Assembly: GCA_947494715.1 (NCBI GenBank)
Contig: CANLWG010000010.1
Span: 62,001 to 126,000, forward strand
Length of the DNA: 64,000 nucleotides
Source: an uncultured Flavobacteriaceae bacterium
Lineage (GTDB): Bacteria > Bacteroidota > Bacteroidia > Flavobacteriales > Flavobacteriaceae
Direction: 5' to 3'
Shown here: piece after piece, positions 8,272 through 17,306 of the stretch
Numbering within the stretch: the first letter of the stretch is position 1
Layout of the letters: every line of letters starts with the position of its first letter
Notes under the pieces: model-generated
Databases searched by the model: none
Seen by the model: only the letters and a program-made list of their open reading frames with translations
What the model was told of the DNA's origin: nothing
Program-made: the position numbers and the translations under genes

Positions 8272-9200
8272 ACTTAGCCGTAGCCCAATTTCAACCCAAG
8301 GATGGGGACAAAGCATATAATTTATCGGTCATTGAAGAGTTGACCCGAAAAGCAAAATCAGAGAAAGCGGATGTGATAAGCTTTCACGAAATGTCGATCA
8401 CGGCCTATACGTTTACCAAAGACCTAACTTATAATGAAATAAATTCATTGGCCGAGGAAGTACCCAACGGAGAAAGTACGCGAAAGTTAATTGAGATTTC
8501 CAAAAATCAGGATATTCCCATATTGGCCGGATTAGTTGAAAAAGAAAATGGTGAAATTTATAACACATATATATGCGTCACCAAAGACGGTGTAATTGCT
8601 AAATATCGAAAACTACATCCCTTTATAAGCAAACATATGTCGCCGGGAAATCAATATGTTGTATTCGATTTATTGGGATGGAAATGTGGAATTTTGATTT
8701 GTTACGATAACAACGTGATCGAAAATGTTAGGGCTACCTCTCTCCTGGGCGCCGAACTCATATTTGCACCCCATGTAACGGGTTGTACACCTTCATCCAT
8801 GCCCGGCAGGGGTTACGTTGATGACAAATATTGGAAGAATAGGGAAGATGACCCTCTATCGTTACGTTTGGAATTCGATGGCCCCAAAGGTAGGCAGTGG
8901 CTGATGAGATGGTTACCTGCAAGAGCTTACGACAATGGGGTATATTATGCTTTTAGTAATCCCATTGGTTATGATGGTGAGCATTTAAAGAATGGAAATT
9001 CAATGATTATTGATCCCTATGGTGAAGTGTTATCCGAAACAAAGTCTTTTGATAATGACATCACTATATCCAAAATATCCAAGGAAAAGATAAAGCTATC
9101 CGGCGGTTGGAGATATAAAAACGCAAGAAGGCCCAAATTATATAAAGAAATTATTGGAATGGACCATAAATCGGAAACCAATCCCATTTGGATGAAATAA
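8268..9200 (+). CDS. Nitrilase-superfamily carbon-nitrogen hydrolase
   Basis: A 310-residue cytoplasmic amidohydrolase with the complete nitrilase triad: Glu 41 (FHEMSITAY), Lys 115 (YRKLHPF) and Cys 145 (GILICYDNNV). The superfamily cleaves amide or nitrile C-N bonds; the substrate cannot be read from the sequence. The ATG overlaps the nagZ stop (ATGA) and the gene ends 1 base before anmK, so it is translationally embedded in the recycling operon, between the steps where a cytoplasmic amidase (AmpD in E. coli) acts. A role on MurNAc-peptide or amidated peptide is therefore plausible but unproven. Alternatives are an omega-amidase or N-carbamoyl amidase. Confidence 0.88.
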   Translation: MNLAVAQFQPKDGDKAYNLSVIEELTRKAKSEKADVISFHEMSITAYTFTKDLTYNEINSLAEEVPNGESTRKLIEISKNQDIPILAGLVEKENGEIYNTYICVTKDGVIAKYRKLHPFISKHMSPGNQYVVFDLLGWKCGILICYDNNVIENVRATSLLGAELIFAPHVTGCTPSSMPGRGYVDDKYWKNREDDPLSLRLEFDGPKGRQWLMRWLPARAYDNGVYYAFSNPIGYDGEHLKNGNSMIIDPYGEVLSETKSFDNDITISKISKEKIKLSGGWRYKNARRPKLYKEIIGMDHKSETNPIWMK

Positions 9201-9201
9201 T

Positions 9202-10278
9202 ATGAAAATTCACAGAATAATCGGTCTCATGTCAGGGACCTCGTTGGACGGACTTGACCTAGCCCATTGCCATATCTGGCAACAAGAGGACCATTGGAAA
9301 TTTGAAATCAGGGAAACCCAAAGCATTTCCTATACCCCGGAAATGAAATCCAAGCTAAAGGATTCCATTCATCTTTCAGCTGAGGAACTTTTGGTATTGC
9401 ACAATGGGTATGGCACTTGGTTGGGAGAACAAGCCAAATCGTTTATAAATGAGTTTAATCTAGATGTTGACGCTATTGCCAGCCATGGCCATACTACCCA
9501 TCATAAACCTGAAATAGGGCTGACCTTCCAAATAGGTTCCGGGCAGCATTTGGCCAATGCCTGTGGCCATCAGGTCATTTGTGATTTTCGGACTAATGAT
9601 GTGTCTATTGGCGGTCAAGGAGCTCCCCTTGTTCCTATAGGTGATCAACTTTTCTTTGATCAATATGACTTTTGCCTGAACCTAGGAGGTATTAGCAACG
9701 TTTCCTTTGAAAAAGATGGAAAGCGCATAGCGTACGATATTGGCCAAGCAAATATGGTTTTAAACCATATTACACAGAAAATTGGATTGAATTATGATTA
9801 CGGAGGGGAAATGGCAAGTACAGGCGTACTGAACTCTAAGATGCTTCAAGAGCTCAATGCGTTGGAGTACTATCAACTTCCATATCCCAAATCTACCGGT
9901 TACGAATGGTTTGTAGAAAAAATAGCGCCAATAATAGATGCCACTGAAGATAGCATTGAAAATCTTTTGCACACGGCCATTCACCATAACTGCCAGCAAA
10001 TTGCAAATCAGATACATGCCAACAAAACCAAAAAGAACAATACCCTTTTTGTAACTGGAGGAGGTGCCTTGAATACTTTTTTTATTGAAGAACTACAAGT
10101 TCAATTGGGTCATGATATCAAAGTTGTAATACCTCCAAAAAAACTGGTTGAATTCAAGGAAGCCCTAGTGTTTTCACTCATGGGTGTGTTGCGATTAAGA
10201 AATGAAACAAATGTTCTGGGTTCGGTTACCGGAGCTCAGCAAGATTCTTCAGGTGGCGTAATTTATTTACCTTTTTAG
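9202..10278 (+). CDS. anmK: Anhydro-N-acetylmuramic acid kinase AnmK
   Basis: Phosphorylates 1,6-anhydro-MurNAc and opens the anhydro ring to give MurNAc-6-P, the MurQ substrate. At 358 residues it is family length. The N-terminal GLMSGTSLDGLDL (about 8-20) and the ASKHA-type LNLGGISNVSF and TGGGALN motifs are clear. It ends the rightward recycling run; the next gene starts 83 bases later and belongs to a different module. Confidence 0.96.
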   Translation: MKIHRIIGLMSGTSLDGLDLAHCHIWQQEDHWKFEIRETQSISYTPEMKSKLKDSIHLSAEELLVLHNGYGTWLGEQAKSFINEFNLDVDAIASHGHTTHHKPEIGLTFQIGSGQHLANACGHQVICDFRTNDVSIGGQGAPLVPIGDQLFFDQYDFCLNLGGISNVSFEKDGKRIAYDIGQANMVLNHITQKIGLNYDYGGEMASTGVLNSKMLQELNALEYYQLPYPKSTGYEWFVEKIAPIIDATEDSIENLLHTAIHHNCQQIANQIHANKTKKNNTLFVTGGGALNTFFIEELQVQLGHDIKVVIPPKKLVEFKEALVFSLMGVLRLRNETNVLGSVTGAQQDSSGGVIYLPF

Positions 10279-10361
10279 TCTATGAAACATATAAGCTTCA
10301 CTAGATCCATAAATTCGGTCTCAAATCCTTATATTGATAAATCATATTAAACGCATTAATT

Positions 10362-10622
10362 ATGTCCAAAAAACAACAGAAGGCCTCAGCCTATTGGAAG
10401 GAGAATGTTAAGTACTTATTTATTCTACTATCCATTTGGTTCCTGGTTTCCTACGGTGCTGGAATTTTATTCAAAGATGTGCTCGATAACATACAAATTG
10501 GAGGATTCAAACTCGGCTTTTGGTTCGCACAACAAGGTTCAATCTACATTTTCGTAATCCTCATTTTCGTCTATGTACGATTGATGAATAAACTGGATAA
10601 AAAATACGGATACGATACCTAA
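10362..10622 (+). CDS. DUF4212 small subunit of a sodium/solute symporter
   Basis: An 86-residue protein with two membrane segments (about 20-42 and 55-75), the pattern of DUF4212, which is nearly always encoded directly before a VC_2705-type sodium:solute symporter, as here (27-base gap). It is thought to be the small partner of the transporter. It sits upstream of acetyl-CoA synthetase, suggesting an acetate uptake role. Confidence 0.88.
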   Translation: MSKKQQKASAYWKENVKYLFILLSIWFLVSYGAGILFKDVLDNIQIGGFKLGFWFAQQGSIYIFVILIFVYVRLMNKLDKKYGYDT

Positions 10623-10649
10623 TCCTAACCAACCTAAACTTTAAAAATT

Positions 10650-12362
10650 ATGAGTGTTCAAGTATGGACGTATGTTTTAGTGGGAATCACATTTGCCTTG
10701 TATATTGGTATTGCCATTTGGTCCCGGGCAGGGTCTACCAAGGACTTCTATGTTGCCGGGGGTGGTGTATCACCCCTCGCGAACGGAATGGCCACTGCAG
10801 CGGATTGGATGTCCGCGGCATCTTTCATTTCCATGGCCGGGATCATCGCTTTCGCGGGGTATGACGGCTCCGTTTACCTCATGGGGTGGACAGGTGGTTA
10901 TGTGCTTCTTGCGTTATTGTTAGCTCCATATTTGCGGAAATTTGGAAAATTTACCGTTCCCGACTTTATTGGAGATCGCTACTACTCCAAGACCGCTCGT
11001 ATCGTTGCGGTTATTTGCGCCCTGATTGTCTCCTTTACCTATGTGGCTGGACAAATGCGGGGTGTAGGTGTTGTCTTTTCTCGCTTTTTGGAAGTAGATA
11101 TCAATACAGGAGTAGTCATAGGGATGGTAATTGTACTGTTTTATGCCGTTTTAGGCGGAATGAAGGGTATCACCTATACCCAAGTCGCCCAGTATTGCGT
11201 GCTTATTTTTGCCTTTATGGTACCTGCCATTTTCATATCCATTCAGATGACTGGAAATCCCATTCCCCAATTAGGTATGGGATCTAAATTGAATGATGGT
11301 TCCGGGCTATATCTTTTGGAAAAATTAAATGGTCTTTCAACGGAATTGGGGTTTGCAGAGTATACAGAAGGTAAGAAGTCCGTGATGGATGTATTTATGA
11401 TCACATTGGCTTTAATGGTAGGCACGGCAGGACTTCCCCATGTTATCGTTCGCTTCTTTACGGTAAAACGTGTAAAGGATGCCCGGAAATCTGCGGGACT
11501 GGCGCTACTCCTTATCGCTATTCTATATACCACGGCCCCTGCCGTTTCGGTATTCGCCAAAACAAACCTTATCAATACGGTGAATGAGGAAGAGTACACG
11601 AACATGCCGGTTTGGTTCAAGAATTGGGAAAGAACGGGATTATTGACTTTCAACGATAAAAATCAGGATGGAAAGATTCAATATGTCGCGGACAAGAAGG
11701 CCAACGAATTGGTCATTGACAATGATATCATGGTTTTGGCCAATCCCGAAATAGCAAATCTCCCGGCTTGGGTAATCGCCTTGGTCGCTGCTGGTGGTTT
11801 GGCCGCCGCTCTTTCTACCGCAGCAGGATTACTTTTGGTAATTTCATCCTCTGTTTCTCATGATTTGATTAAAAAGGTTTTTGTCCCCAACATATCGGAT
11901 AAAAGTGAACTTTGGGCCGCTCGTGGCGCCGCAACGGTTGCTGTTGTAATTGCCGGGTATTTTGGCATCAATCCTCCCGGGTTTGTTGCCGCCGTAGTGG
12001 CCTTGGCCTTTGGCCTTGCTGCCGCCTCTTTCTTCCCGGCCATTGTTTTGGGCATATTTTATAAAAAAATGAACAAGGAAGGAGCAATTGCAGGTATGGT
12101 GGTTGGCATTTCGTTAATGTTGTTCTATATGCTCAAATTCAAATTTGGGATTTTTGATGGAGGAAAAGCTGCAGTACCCAGTCTTGAAAAAGATTGGTGG
12201 TTTGGCATTTCTCCAGAAGGCTTTGGAAGTGTGGCCATGATGGTCAACTTTATCGTCTCCATAGTTATCAATAAGTTTACGCCCGAACCCCCACAGGATG
12301 TTCAGGAAATTGTTGAGGATATTAGGATACCCAGTGGTGCCGGAGAAGCGTCCGGTCACTAA
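10650..12362 (+). CDS. Sodium:solute symporter, acetate-permease (ActP) type
   Basis: A 570-residue SSF-family transporter with about 13 membrane helices. FYVAGGGVSPLANGMATAAD near residues 30-50 is typical of the ActP/VC_2705 branch. A soluble loop at about residues 310-360 lies between helices and contains an Asp-rich FNDKNQDGKIQY segment resembling an EF-hand-like calcium site. With DUF4212 upstream and acs 34 bases downstream, a short-chain carboxylate such as acetate is the likely cargo. Confidence 0.88.
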   Translation: MSVQVWTYVLVGITFALYIGIAIWSRAGSTKDFYVAGGGVSPLANGMATAADWMSAASFISMAGIIAFAGYDGSVYLMGWTGGYVLLALLLAPYLRKFGKFTVPDFIGDRYYSKTARIVAVICALIVSFTYVAGQMRGVGVVFSRFLEVDINTGVVIGMVIVLFYAVLGGMKGITYTQVAQYCVLIFAFMVPAIFISIQMTGNPIPQLGMGSKLNDGSGLYLLEKLNGLSTELGFAEYTEGKKSVMDVFMITLALMVGTAGLPHVIVRFFTVKRVKDARKSAGLALLLIAILYTTAPAVSVFAKTNLINTVNEEEYTNMPVWFKNWERTGLLTFNDKNQDGKIQYVADKKANELVIDNDIMVLANPEIANLPAWVIALVAAGGLAAALSTAAGLLLVISSSVSHDLIKKVFVPNISDKSELWAARGAATVAVVIAGYFGINPPGFVAAVVALAFGLAAASFFPAIVLGIFYKKMNKEGAIAGMVVGISLMLFYMLKFKFGIFDGGKAAVPSLEKDWWFGISPEGFGSVAMMVNFIVSIVINKFTPEPPQDVQEIVEDIRIPSGAGEASGH

Positions 12363-12396
12363 ATTTTGTTATTTTTAAAAGAAATCTAAAGTACGC

Positions 12397-14304
12397 ATGA
12401 GCAATTATCACATTAAACATTTAGAGGAATATTATCAGGTATATCGAAAATCTACGCGTAACCCAGAAGGGTTTTGGGAAGAGATTGCGGAAGAGCATTT
12501 TGTGTGGCGAAAAAAATGGAACAATGTATTGCATTGGGATTTTAAAAAGCCAGAGGTAAAATGGTTTGAGGGTGCTAAATTGAATATTACGGAAAACTGT
12601 ATCGACAGACACCTACCGACCCGAGGAGATAAGACCGCTATTCTTTTTGAGCCTAACGATCCTAATGAAGAGGCCGAACATATTACCTATCGCCAATTGC
12701 ACAAAAGGGTCAGTAAAATGGCTTATGTACTTAAGGAAAAAGGTATTCAAAAAGGGGATCGGGTATGTATTTACCTTCCCATGATACCAGAATTGGCCAT
12801 TGCGCTCCTGGCCTGCGCGCGCATTGGTGCAATTCATTCCGTAGTATTTGCCGGATTCTCGGCCAACGCACTGTCTACTCGTATCAACGATTCAGATTGT
12901 AAAATGGTCATTACTTCGGATGGTTCTTACCGCGGTGCCAAGACAATAGATTTAAAGGGTATTGTAGACAAGGCTCTGGAGGATTGCCCAAGCGTAGAAG
13001 CGGTTTTGGTGGTGAAGCGGATCGGGAGTGAAATTCATATGAAAAAAAATCGGGATTATTGGATACAACCTCTTTTAGATGAGGCATATGGCGATTTAGT
13101 AGCCGAAATTATGGATGCGGAAGACCCTTTATTTATCCTTTATACTTCGGGCTCCACGGGAAAACCTAAAGGAATGGTACACACCTGTGGTGGTTATATG
13201 GTCTATACCGCTTATACGTTCAAAAATATTTTCCAATACAAAGAGGACGATGTGTTTTGGTGCACGGCAGATATTGGTTGGATTACCGGTCACTCCTATA
13301 TTCTTTATGGACCATTGGCCAATGGTGCAACAACAGTAATGTTCGAGGGAGTTCCCTCCTACCCGGATTTTGGCCGTTTTTGGGAAATTGTGGAAAAGCA
13401 TAACGTGAACCAGTTTTATACCGCGCCAACGGCCATACGTGCCCTGGCCAAGGAGAATTTGGACTTTGTTGAAAAATATGACCTGAGCAGTCTAAAAGTA
13501 CTAGGTTCCGTGGGTGAACCCATTAATGAAGAAGCTTGGCATTGGTACAATAACAATATAGGTAAAAAGCACAGCCCCATTGTTGATACTTGGTGGCAAA
13601 CTGAGACCGGAGGAATCATGATTTCTCCCATTCCCTATGTTACACCAACTACCCCAACCTACGCTACGTTACCCTTCATAGGAATACAACCTGCCTTAAT
13701 GGACGAGGAAGGTAATGAAATTATGGGCAATCAGGTAGATGGGAGATTGTGTATTAAATTTCCATGGCCTTCCATGGCACGCACCATTTGGGGAGATCAT
13801 GATCGCTATAGGGACACCTATTTTTCGGCTTATGCCAACAAATACTTTACGGGTGATGGAGCACATAGGGATGCGGTTGGCTATTATCGTATAACCGGTC
13901 GGGTAGATGACGTTATCATTGTTTCAGGTCACAATCTGGGAACAGCACCAATAGAAGATTCCATTAACGAACATCCTGCAGTGGCAGAATCCGCTATTGT
14001 GGGATTCCCCCATGATGTAAAAGGCAATGCACTTTATGGATATGTAATGCTTAAAGAGACCGGGGAAAGTAGGGATCGGGATAATGTACGCAAGGAAATC
14101 AACCAACAGATTACGGAACAAATCGGTCCTATTGCGAAACTGGACAAAATTCAATTTGTATCCGGGCTTCCCAAAACACGTAGTGGTAAGATTATGCGGC
14201 GTATACTACGCAAGATAGCCAGTAAGGAGACCTCTAATTTGGGCGATACCAGTACACTATTGAATCCCGAGGTGGTGGATGAGATTATGAAAAATGTGCT
14301 CTAA
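12397..14304 (+). CDS. acs: Acetyl-CoA synthetase
   Basis: Converts acetate, ATP and CoA to acetyl-CoA via acetyl-AMP. 635 residues, normal for Acs. The AMP-binding P-loop-like TSGSTGKPKG is at about 249, and WWQTETGG follows in the middle region. The C-terminal RSGKIMRR carries the Lys (near 600) that is acetylated by Pat-type enzymes in other bacteria. It is the last gene of the acetate module and converges with an exporter gene on the other strand. Confidence 0.95.
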   Translation: MSNYHIKHLEEYYQVYRKSTRNPEGFWEEIAEEHFVWRKKWNNVLHWDFKKPEVKWFEGAKLNITENCIDRHLPTRGDKTAILFEPNDPNEEAEHITYRQLHKRVSKMAYVLKEKGIQKGDRVCIYLPMIPELAIALLACARIGAIHSVVFAGFSANALSTRINDSDCKMVITSDGSYRGAKTIDLKGIVDKALEDCPSVEAVLVVKRIGSEIHMKKNRDYWIQPLLDEAYGDLVAEIMDAEDPLFILYTSGSTGKPKGMVHTCGGYMVYTAYTFKNIFQYKEDDVFWCTADIGWITGHSYILYGPLANGATTVMFEGVPSYPDFGRFWEIVEKHNVNQFYTAPTAIRALAKENLDFVEKYDLSSLKVLGSVGEPINEEAWHWYNNNIGKKHSPIVDTWWQTETGGIMISPIPYVTPTTPTYATLPFIGIQPALMDEEGNEIMGNQVDGRLCIKFPWPSMARTIWGDHDRYRDTYFSAYANKYFTGDGAHRDAVGYYRITGRVDDVIIVSGHNLGTAPIEDSINEHPAVAESAIVGFPHDVKGNALYGYVMLKETGESRDRDNVRKEINQQITEQIGPIAKLDKIQFVSGLPKTRSGKIMRRILRKIASKETSNLGDTSTLLNPEVVDEIMKNVL

Positions 14305-14416
14305 AACACCTTTAAGTGCATTAGAAAATTCTCTAGAACGCAAAATGAAATGTCTTCAACTGCCTGCCCGACAAAGTCATTCAGGCGGGCGCTCAGACTG
14401 ACAACTAGGTACAGGT

Positions 14417-15637
14417 TCATCGACTCAATCCCCTGGCAACAATGCCTCGCGGTTTTCGTACCAAAAGCATAATTCCGAGGGAAACCAATCCGCAAATCCC
14501 CAATCCAACAAATAGGGGCCAAACGGAATCTACAACGAAACTTCCTATATAGGTAGCAATGGGGATGGCCAGGAGTGTTGAAACAAAACCATTGATTGCG
14601 GCTGCTATTCCTGCAATATGTCCAACGGGTTCCATGGCAATGGAACGGAAATTCCCCCATAAAAATCCTAAACAGAAAAATTGAAAGGATAAAAAAGCGA
14701 CCAAGACAGAAACTCCTGGATTGGGTTTGTTCCAAAAGATGAAAACATAAAGCAGCGCAATGGCACAAAATGCCACGAGGGCCATAAGGGCCAATTTTCG
14801 CATCCCGAATCGAATCACCAAAGTTCCATTTAGAAATGTAGCAAGACCAATGGAGATGGCCAGGCCGGCAAAGATATAAGGAAAGGCATCCTTTAGGCCA
14901 TATTGTGATTCAAATATTTGTTGGGAAGCACTCAGGTATACCAAAAATGCACCGGTTACCAAACCTGAAGTAAATGTAAAGGCAATGGTTTCATGGAATT
15001 TTAAAAATTCCTTTAACCCATCAACAAAAACATGGTTTGAAAAGGGGATTTTATATTCCGGCTTTAAGGTTTCCGGTTGGCGTTTCCAAAACCATATACC
15101 CACAATCAGGGCAAAAAACAATTGGATATAGAAGATAGCTTCCCATCCAAATGCGTCCATAATCCATTTTCCGATAGCAGGTGCCACTATGGGGACCAAA
15201 ATGAAAAAAGCGGTCACAAAGGACATCACCCTAGCCATGTAGTCGCCTTTGTAGGTATCACGAATAATGGATATAGCAATGGTCCTCGGAGCAGAAAGTC
15301 CAACGCCTTGTAAGATTCTACCTAGGATCATTACTTCCAAGGAAGGGGCCATTACACAGACTATACTGGCGACTCCAAACAAAGCAAAACCCGTATAAAC
15401 TATGGGCTTACGGCCATAACAATCGGATAATGGGCCAAAAAACAATTGGCCCACACCAAGACCCAGAAATATCATGGTGATGAGCAACTGATTGTCCGTT
15501 GCATTAAAGCTCTTGATGGACTCCCCAATTTCCGAAATTGCAGGTAACAAAGCATCAATAGCCAAGGCTACAATGGACATTAAAGAAGCCATTAAAACCA
15601 AAAACTCAAAATCGGGTTTCTCCGGTTGATTTTGCAT
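14417..15637 (-). CDS. Bcr/CflA-type MFS drug exporter
   Basis: A 406-residue, 12-helix major facilitator. The sequence around GQLFFGPLSDCYGRKP (loop 2-3) and ARILQGVGLSAPRTIAIS-like helix 4-5 region are those of the Bcr/CflA drug:proton antiporter branch. It is a single gene, convergent with acs and separated from the carboxylase genes by a terminator. The 112-base gap to acs has a G+C-rich imperfect palindrome around 14361-14393. The substrate is unknown. Confidence 0.85.
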   Translation of the reverse strand: MQNQPEKPDFEFLVLMASLMSIVALAIDALLPAISEIGESIKSFNATDNQLLITMIFLGLGVGQLFFGPLSDCYGRKPIVYTGFALFGVASIVCVMAPSLEVMILGRILQGVGLSAPRTIAISIIRDTYKGDYMARVMSFVTAFFILVPIVAPAIGKWIMDAFGWEAIFYIQLFFALIVGIWFWKRQPETLKPEYKIPFSNHVFVDGLKEFLKFHETIAFTFTSGLVTGAFLVYLSASQQIFESQYGLKDAFPYIFAGLAISIGLATFLNGTLVIRFGMRKLALMALVAFCAIALLYVFIFWNKPNPGVSVLVAFLSFQFFCLGFLWGNFRSIAMEPVGHIAGIAAAINGFVSTLLAIPIATYIGSFVVDSVWPLFVGLGICGLVSLGIMLLVRKPRGIVARGLSR

Positions 15638-15702
15638 TCGGCAAAAGTAGTTATATGCCTTCTATTGCCACTTAAAAAGTATTTGAATTTTCTGTTAAAT
15701 CG

Positions 15703-15738
15703 AAAAAAGACCCCGAGGGTTTAAAAACCTCCGGGATC
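15703..15738 (-). terminator. Rho-independent terminator of the carboxylase operon
   Basis: Read leftward, GATCCCGGAGG and CCTCGGGGTC form a strong stem around a short A/T loop, followed by six Ts. It begins 24 bases after the stop of the carboxyltransferase gene at 15762. Confidence 0.8.
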
Positions 15739-15761
15739 CTAAAATTCAGAATGAGCCTTAA

Positions 15762-17303
15762 TTACAAGGGAATATTCCCATGTTTCTTTTTAGGGGATTC
15801 TACGACCTTGTTTTCCAGCATGGTAAAGGTCTTTATCAATTTTCGTCGGGTATTCTTGGGAAGAATTACCTCATCGATAAAGCCACGGCGTGCCGCCCTG
15901 AAAGGGTTGGCAAACTTGTCGGCATATTCCGCTTCCTTCTCTGCCAATTTTTTGGCCGGATCCTCCGCTGCCATGATTTCTCTTCTAAAAATAATCTCAC
16001 TGGCACCTTTGGCACCCATTACCGCAATTTCGGCGGTAGGCCAGGCATAGTTGAAATCGGCCCCTATATGCTTGGAATTCATTACGTCATAGGCCCCTCC
16101 ATATGCCTTACGGGTAATCACGGTAACTCTTGGTACGGTGGCCTCACTAAAGGCATAGAGTAATTTTGCGCCATGAACAATGATACCGTTCCATTCCTGA
16201 TCGGTTCCCGGCAGGAATCCCGGAACATCCTCCAATACCAACATGGGAATATTAAAGGAGTCGCAGAAGCGAACAAAGCGTGCTGCCTTTCTAGAACTTT
16301 TAACGCCTAAGACGCCGGCAAGGAACATAGGTTGGTTGGCAATGATTCCGATACTACGCCCACCTAACCTGGCAAATCCTACAATGATGTTCTCCGCATA
16401 ATCCTTATGGATTTCATAGAATGAATCCTCATCGATTATACCGTTGATAACATCGTGCATATCATACGGCTTGTTGGGATTATTTGGAACAATATCAGTG
16501 AGTACGTCACGGACTTCATCCTTTAAATCAAATGGCAATGTTTCGGGGGCTTCCTTATTGCTTTGTGGCAAATAACTCAACAATTTTTTGACGTCCTCCA
16601 AACAGGCCACATCATTTATCGAAGTCTTATGTGCTACTCCAGATTTCATGGCATGGGTAGTAGCCCCTCCCAATTCTTCTGCGGTAACTTCTTCATTGGT
16701 TACTGTTTTTACCACATTTGGGCCCGTAACGAACATATAACTTGTCTGTTCCACCATAATCGTAAAGTCCGTCATGGCCGGTGAGTATACAGCACCTCCG
16801 GCACAGGGTCCCATTATTGCGGAAATCTGTGGTACCACACCCGATGCTTGCACATTCCTAAAGAAAATATCGGCATATCCGCCAAGGGATTTCACACCTT
16901 CCTGAATCCGTGCTCCGCCCGAATCATTGAGCCCGATAACCGGTGCTCCTACTTTCATGGCCAAGTCCATGACCTTACATATTTTTTCTGCATGGGTCTC
17001 CGACAGAGCGCCACCAAAAACGGTAAAATCCTGGGCATAAACATAGACTAATCGGCTATTAATGGTTCCATAACCCGTAACCACCCCGTCACCAAAATAA
17101 ATCTCCTTGTCCATACCAAAATCTGTGGTACGGTGCGTTACCAAAACTCCTGTCTCCTCGAACGACCCTTCGTCCAATAGATAGTTTATCCGCTCCCTTG
17201 CGGTCAGCTTTTTCTTTTGGTGTTGTTTATCTATCCGTTTTTGGCCACCACCCAAATGTGCGAGGGCCACTCTTTCTTTCAACTTTTCCAATTTTGGATC
17301 CAT
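15762..17303 (-). CDS. Acyl-CoA carboxylase carboxyltransferase subunit (propionyl-CoA type)
   Basis: 513 residues, the size and pattern of PccB-like carboxyltransferase beta subunits, with both N- and C-terminal carboxyltransferase halves ([16 protein letters not shown], then [15 protein letters not shown]). It moves CO2 from biotin to an acyl-CoA. Third gene of a three-gene leftward operon (biotin carrier, biotin carboxylase, carboxyltransferase; gaps of 1 and 3 bases), ending in a terminator. Propionyl-CoA is the likely substrate because methylmalonyl-CoA mutase genes lie 1.2 kb away; acetyl-CoA cannot be excluded. Confidence 0.9.
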   Translation of the reverse strand: MDPKLEKLKERVALAHLGGGQKRIDKQHQKKKLTARERINYLLDEGSFEETGVLVTHRTTDFGMDKEIYFGDGVVTGYGTINSRLVYVYAQDFTVFGGALSETHAEKICKVMDLAMKVGAPVIGLNDSGGARIQEGVKSLGGYADIFFRNVQASGVVPQISAIMGPCAGGAVYSPAMTDFTIMVEQTSYMFVTGPNVVKTVTNEEVTAEELGGATTHAMKSGVAHKTSINDVACLEDVKKLLSYLPQSNKEAPETLPFDLKDEVRDVLTDIVPNNPNKPYDMHDVINGIIDEDSFYEIHKDYAENIIVGFARLGGRSIGIIANQPMFLAGVLGVKSSRKAARFVRFCDSFNIPMLVLEDVPGFLPGTDQEWNGIIVHGAKLLYAFSEATVPRVTVITRKAYGGAYDVMNSKHIGADFNYAWPTAEIAVMGAKGASEIIFRREIMAAEDPAKKLAEKEAEYADKFANPFRAARRGFIDEVILPKNTRRKLIKTFTMLENKVVESPKKKHGNIPL

Positions 17304-17306
17304 ATT

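Noticed and set aside
14361-14393. G+C-rich imperfect palindrome between acs and the exporter
   Set aside because: Arms have several mismatches and no T-tract; too weak to call as terminator or repeat.
14301-14768. 155-codon leftward frame
   Set aside because: Mostly overlaps the Bcr/CflA exporter gene in another frame and encodes Cys- and Trp-rich nonsense without family motifs.
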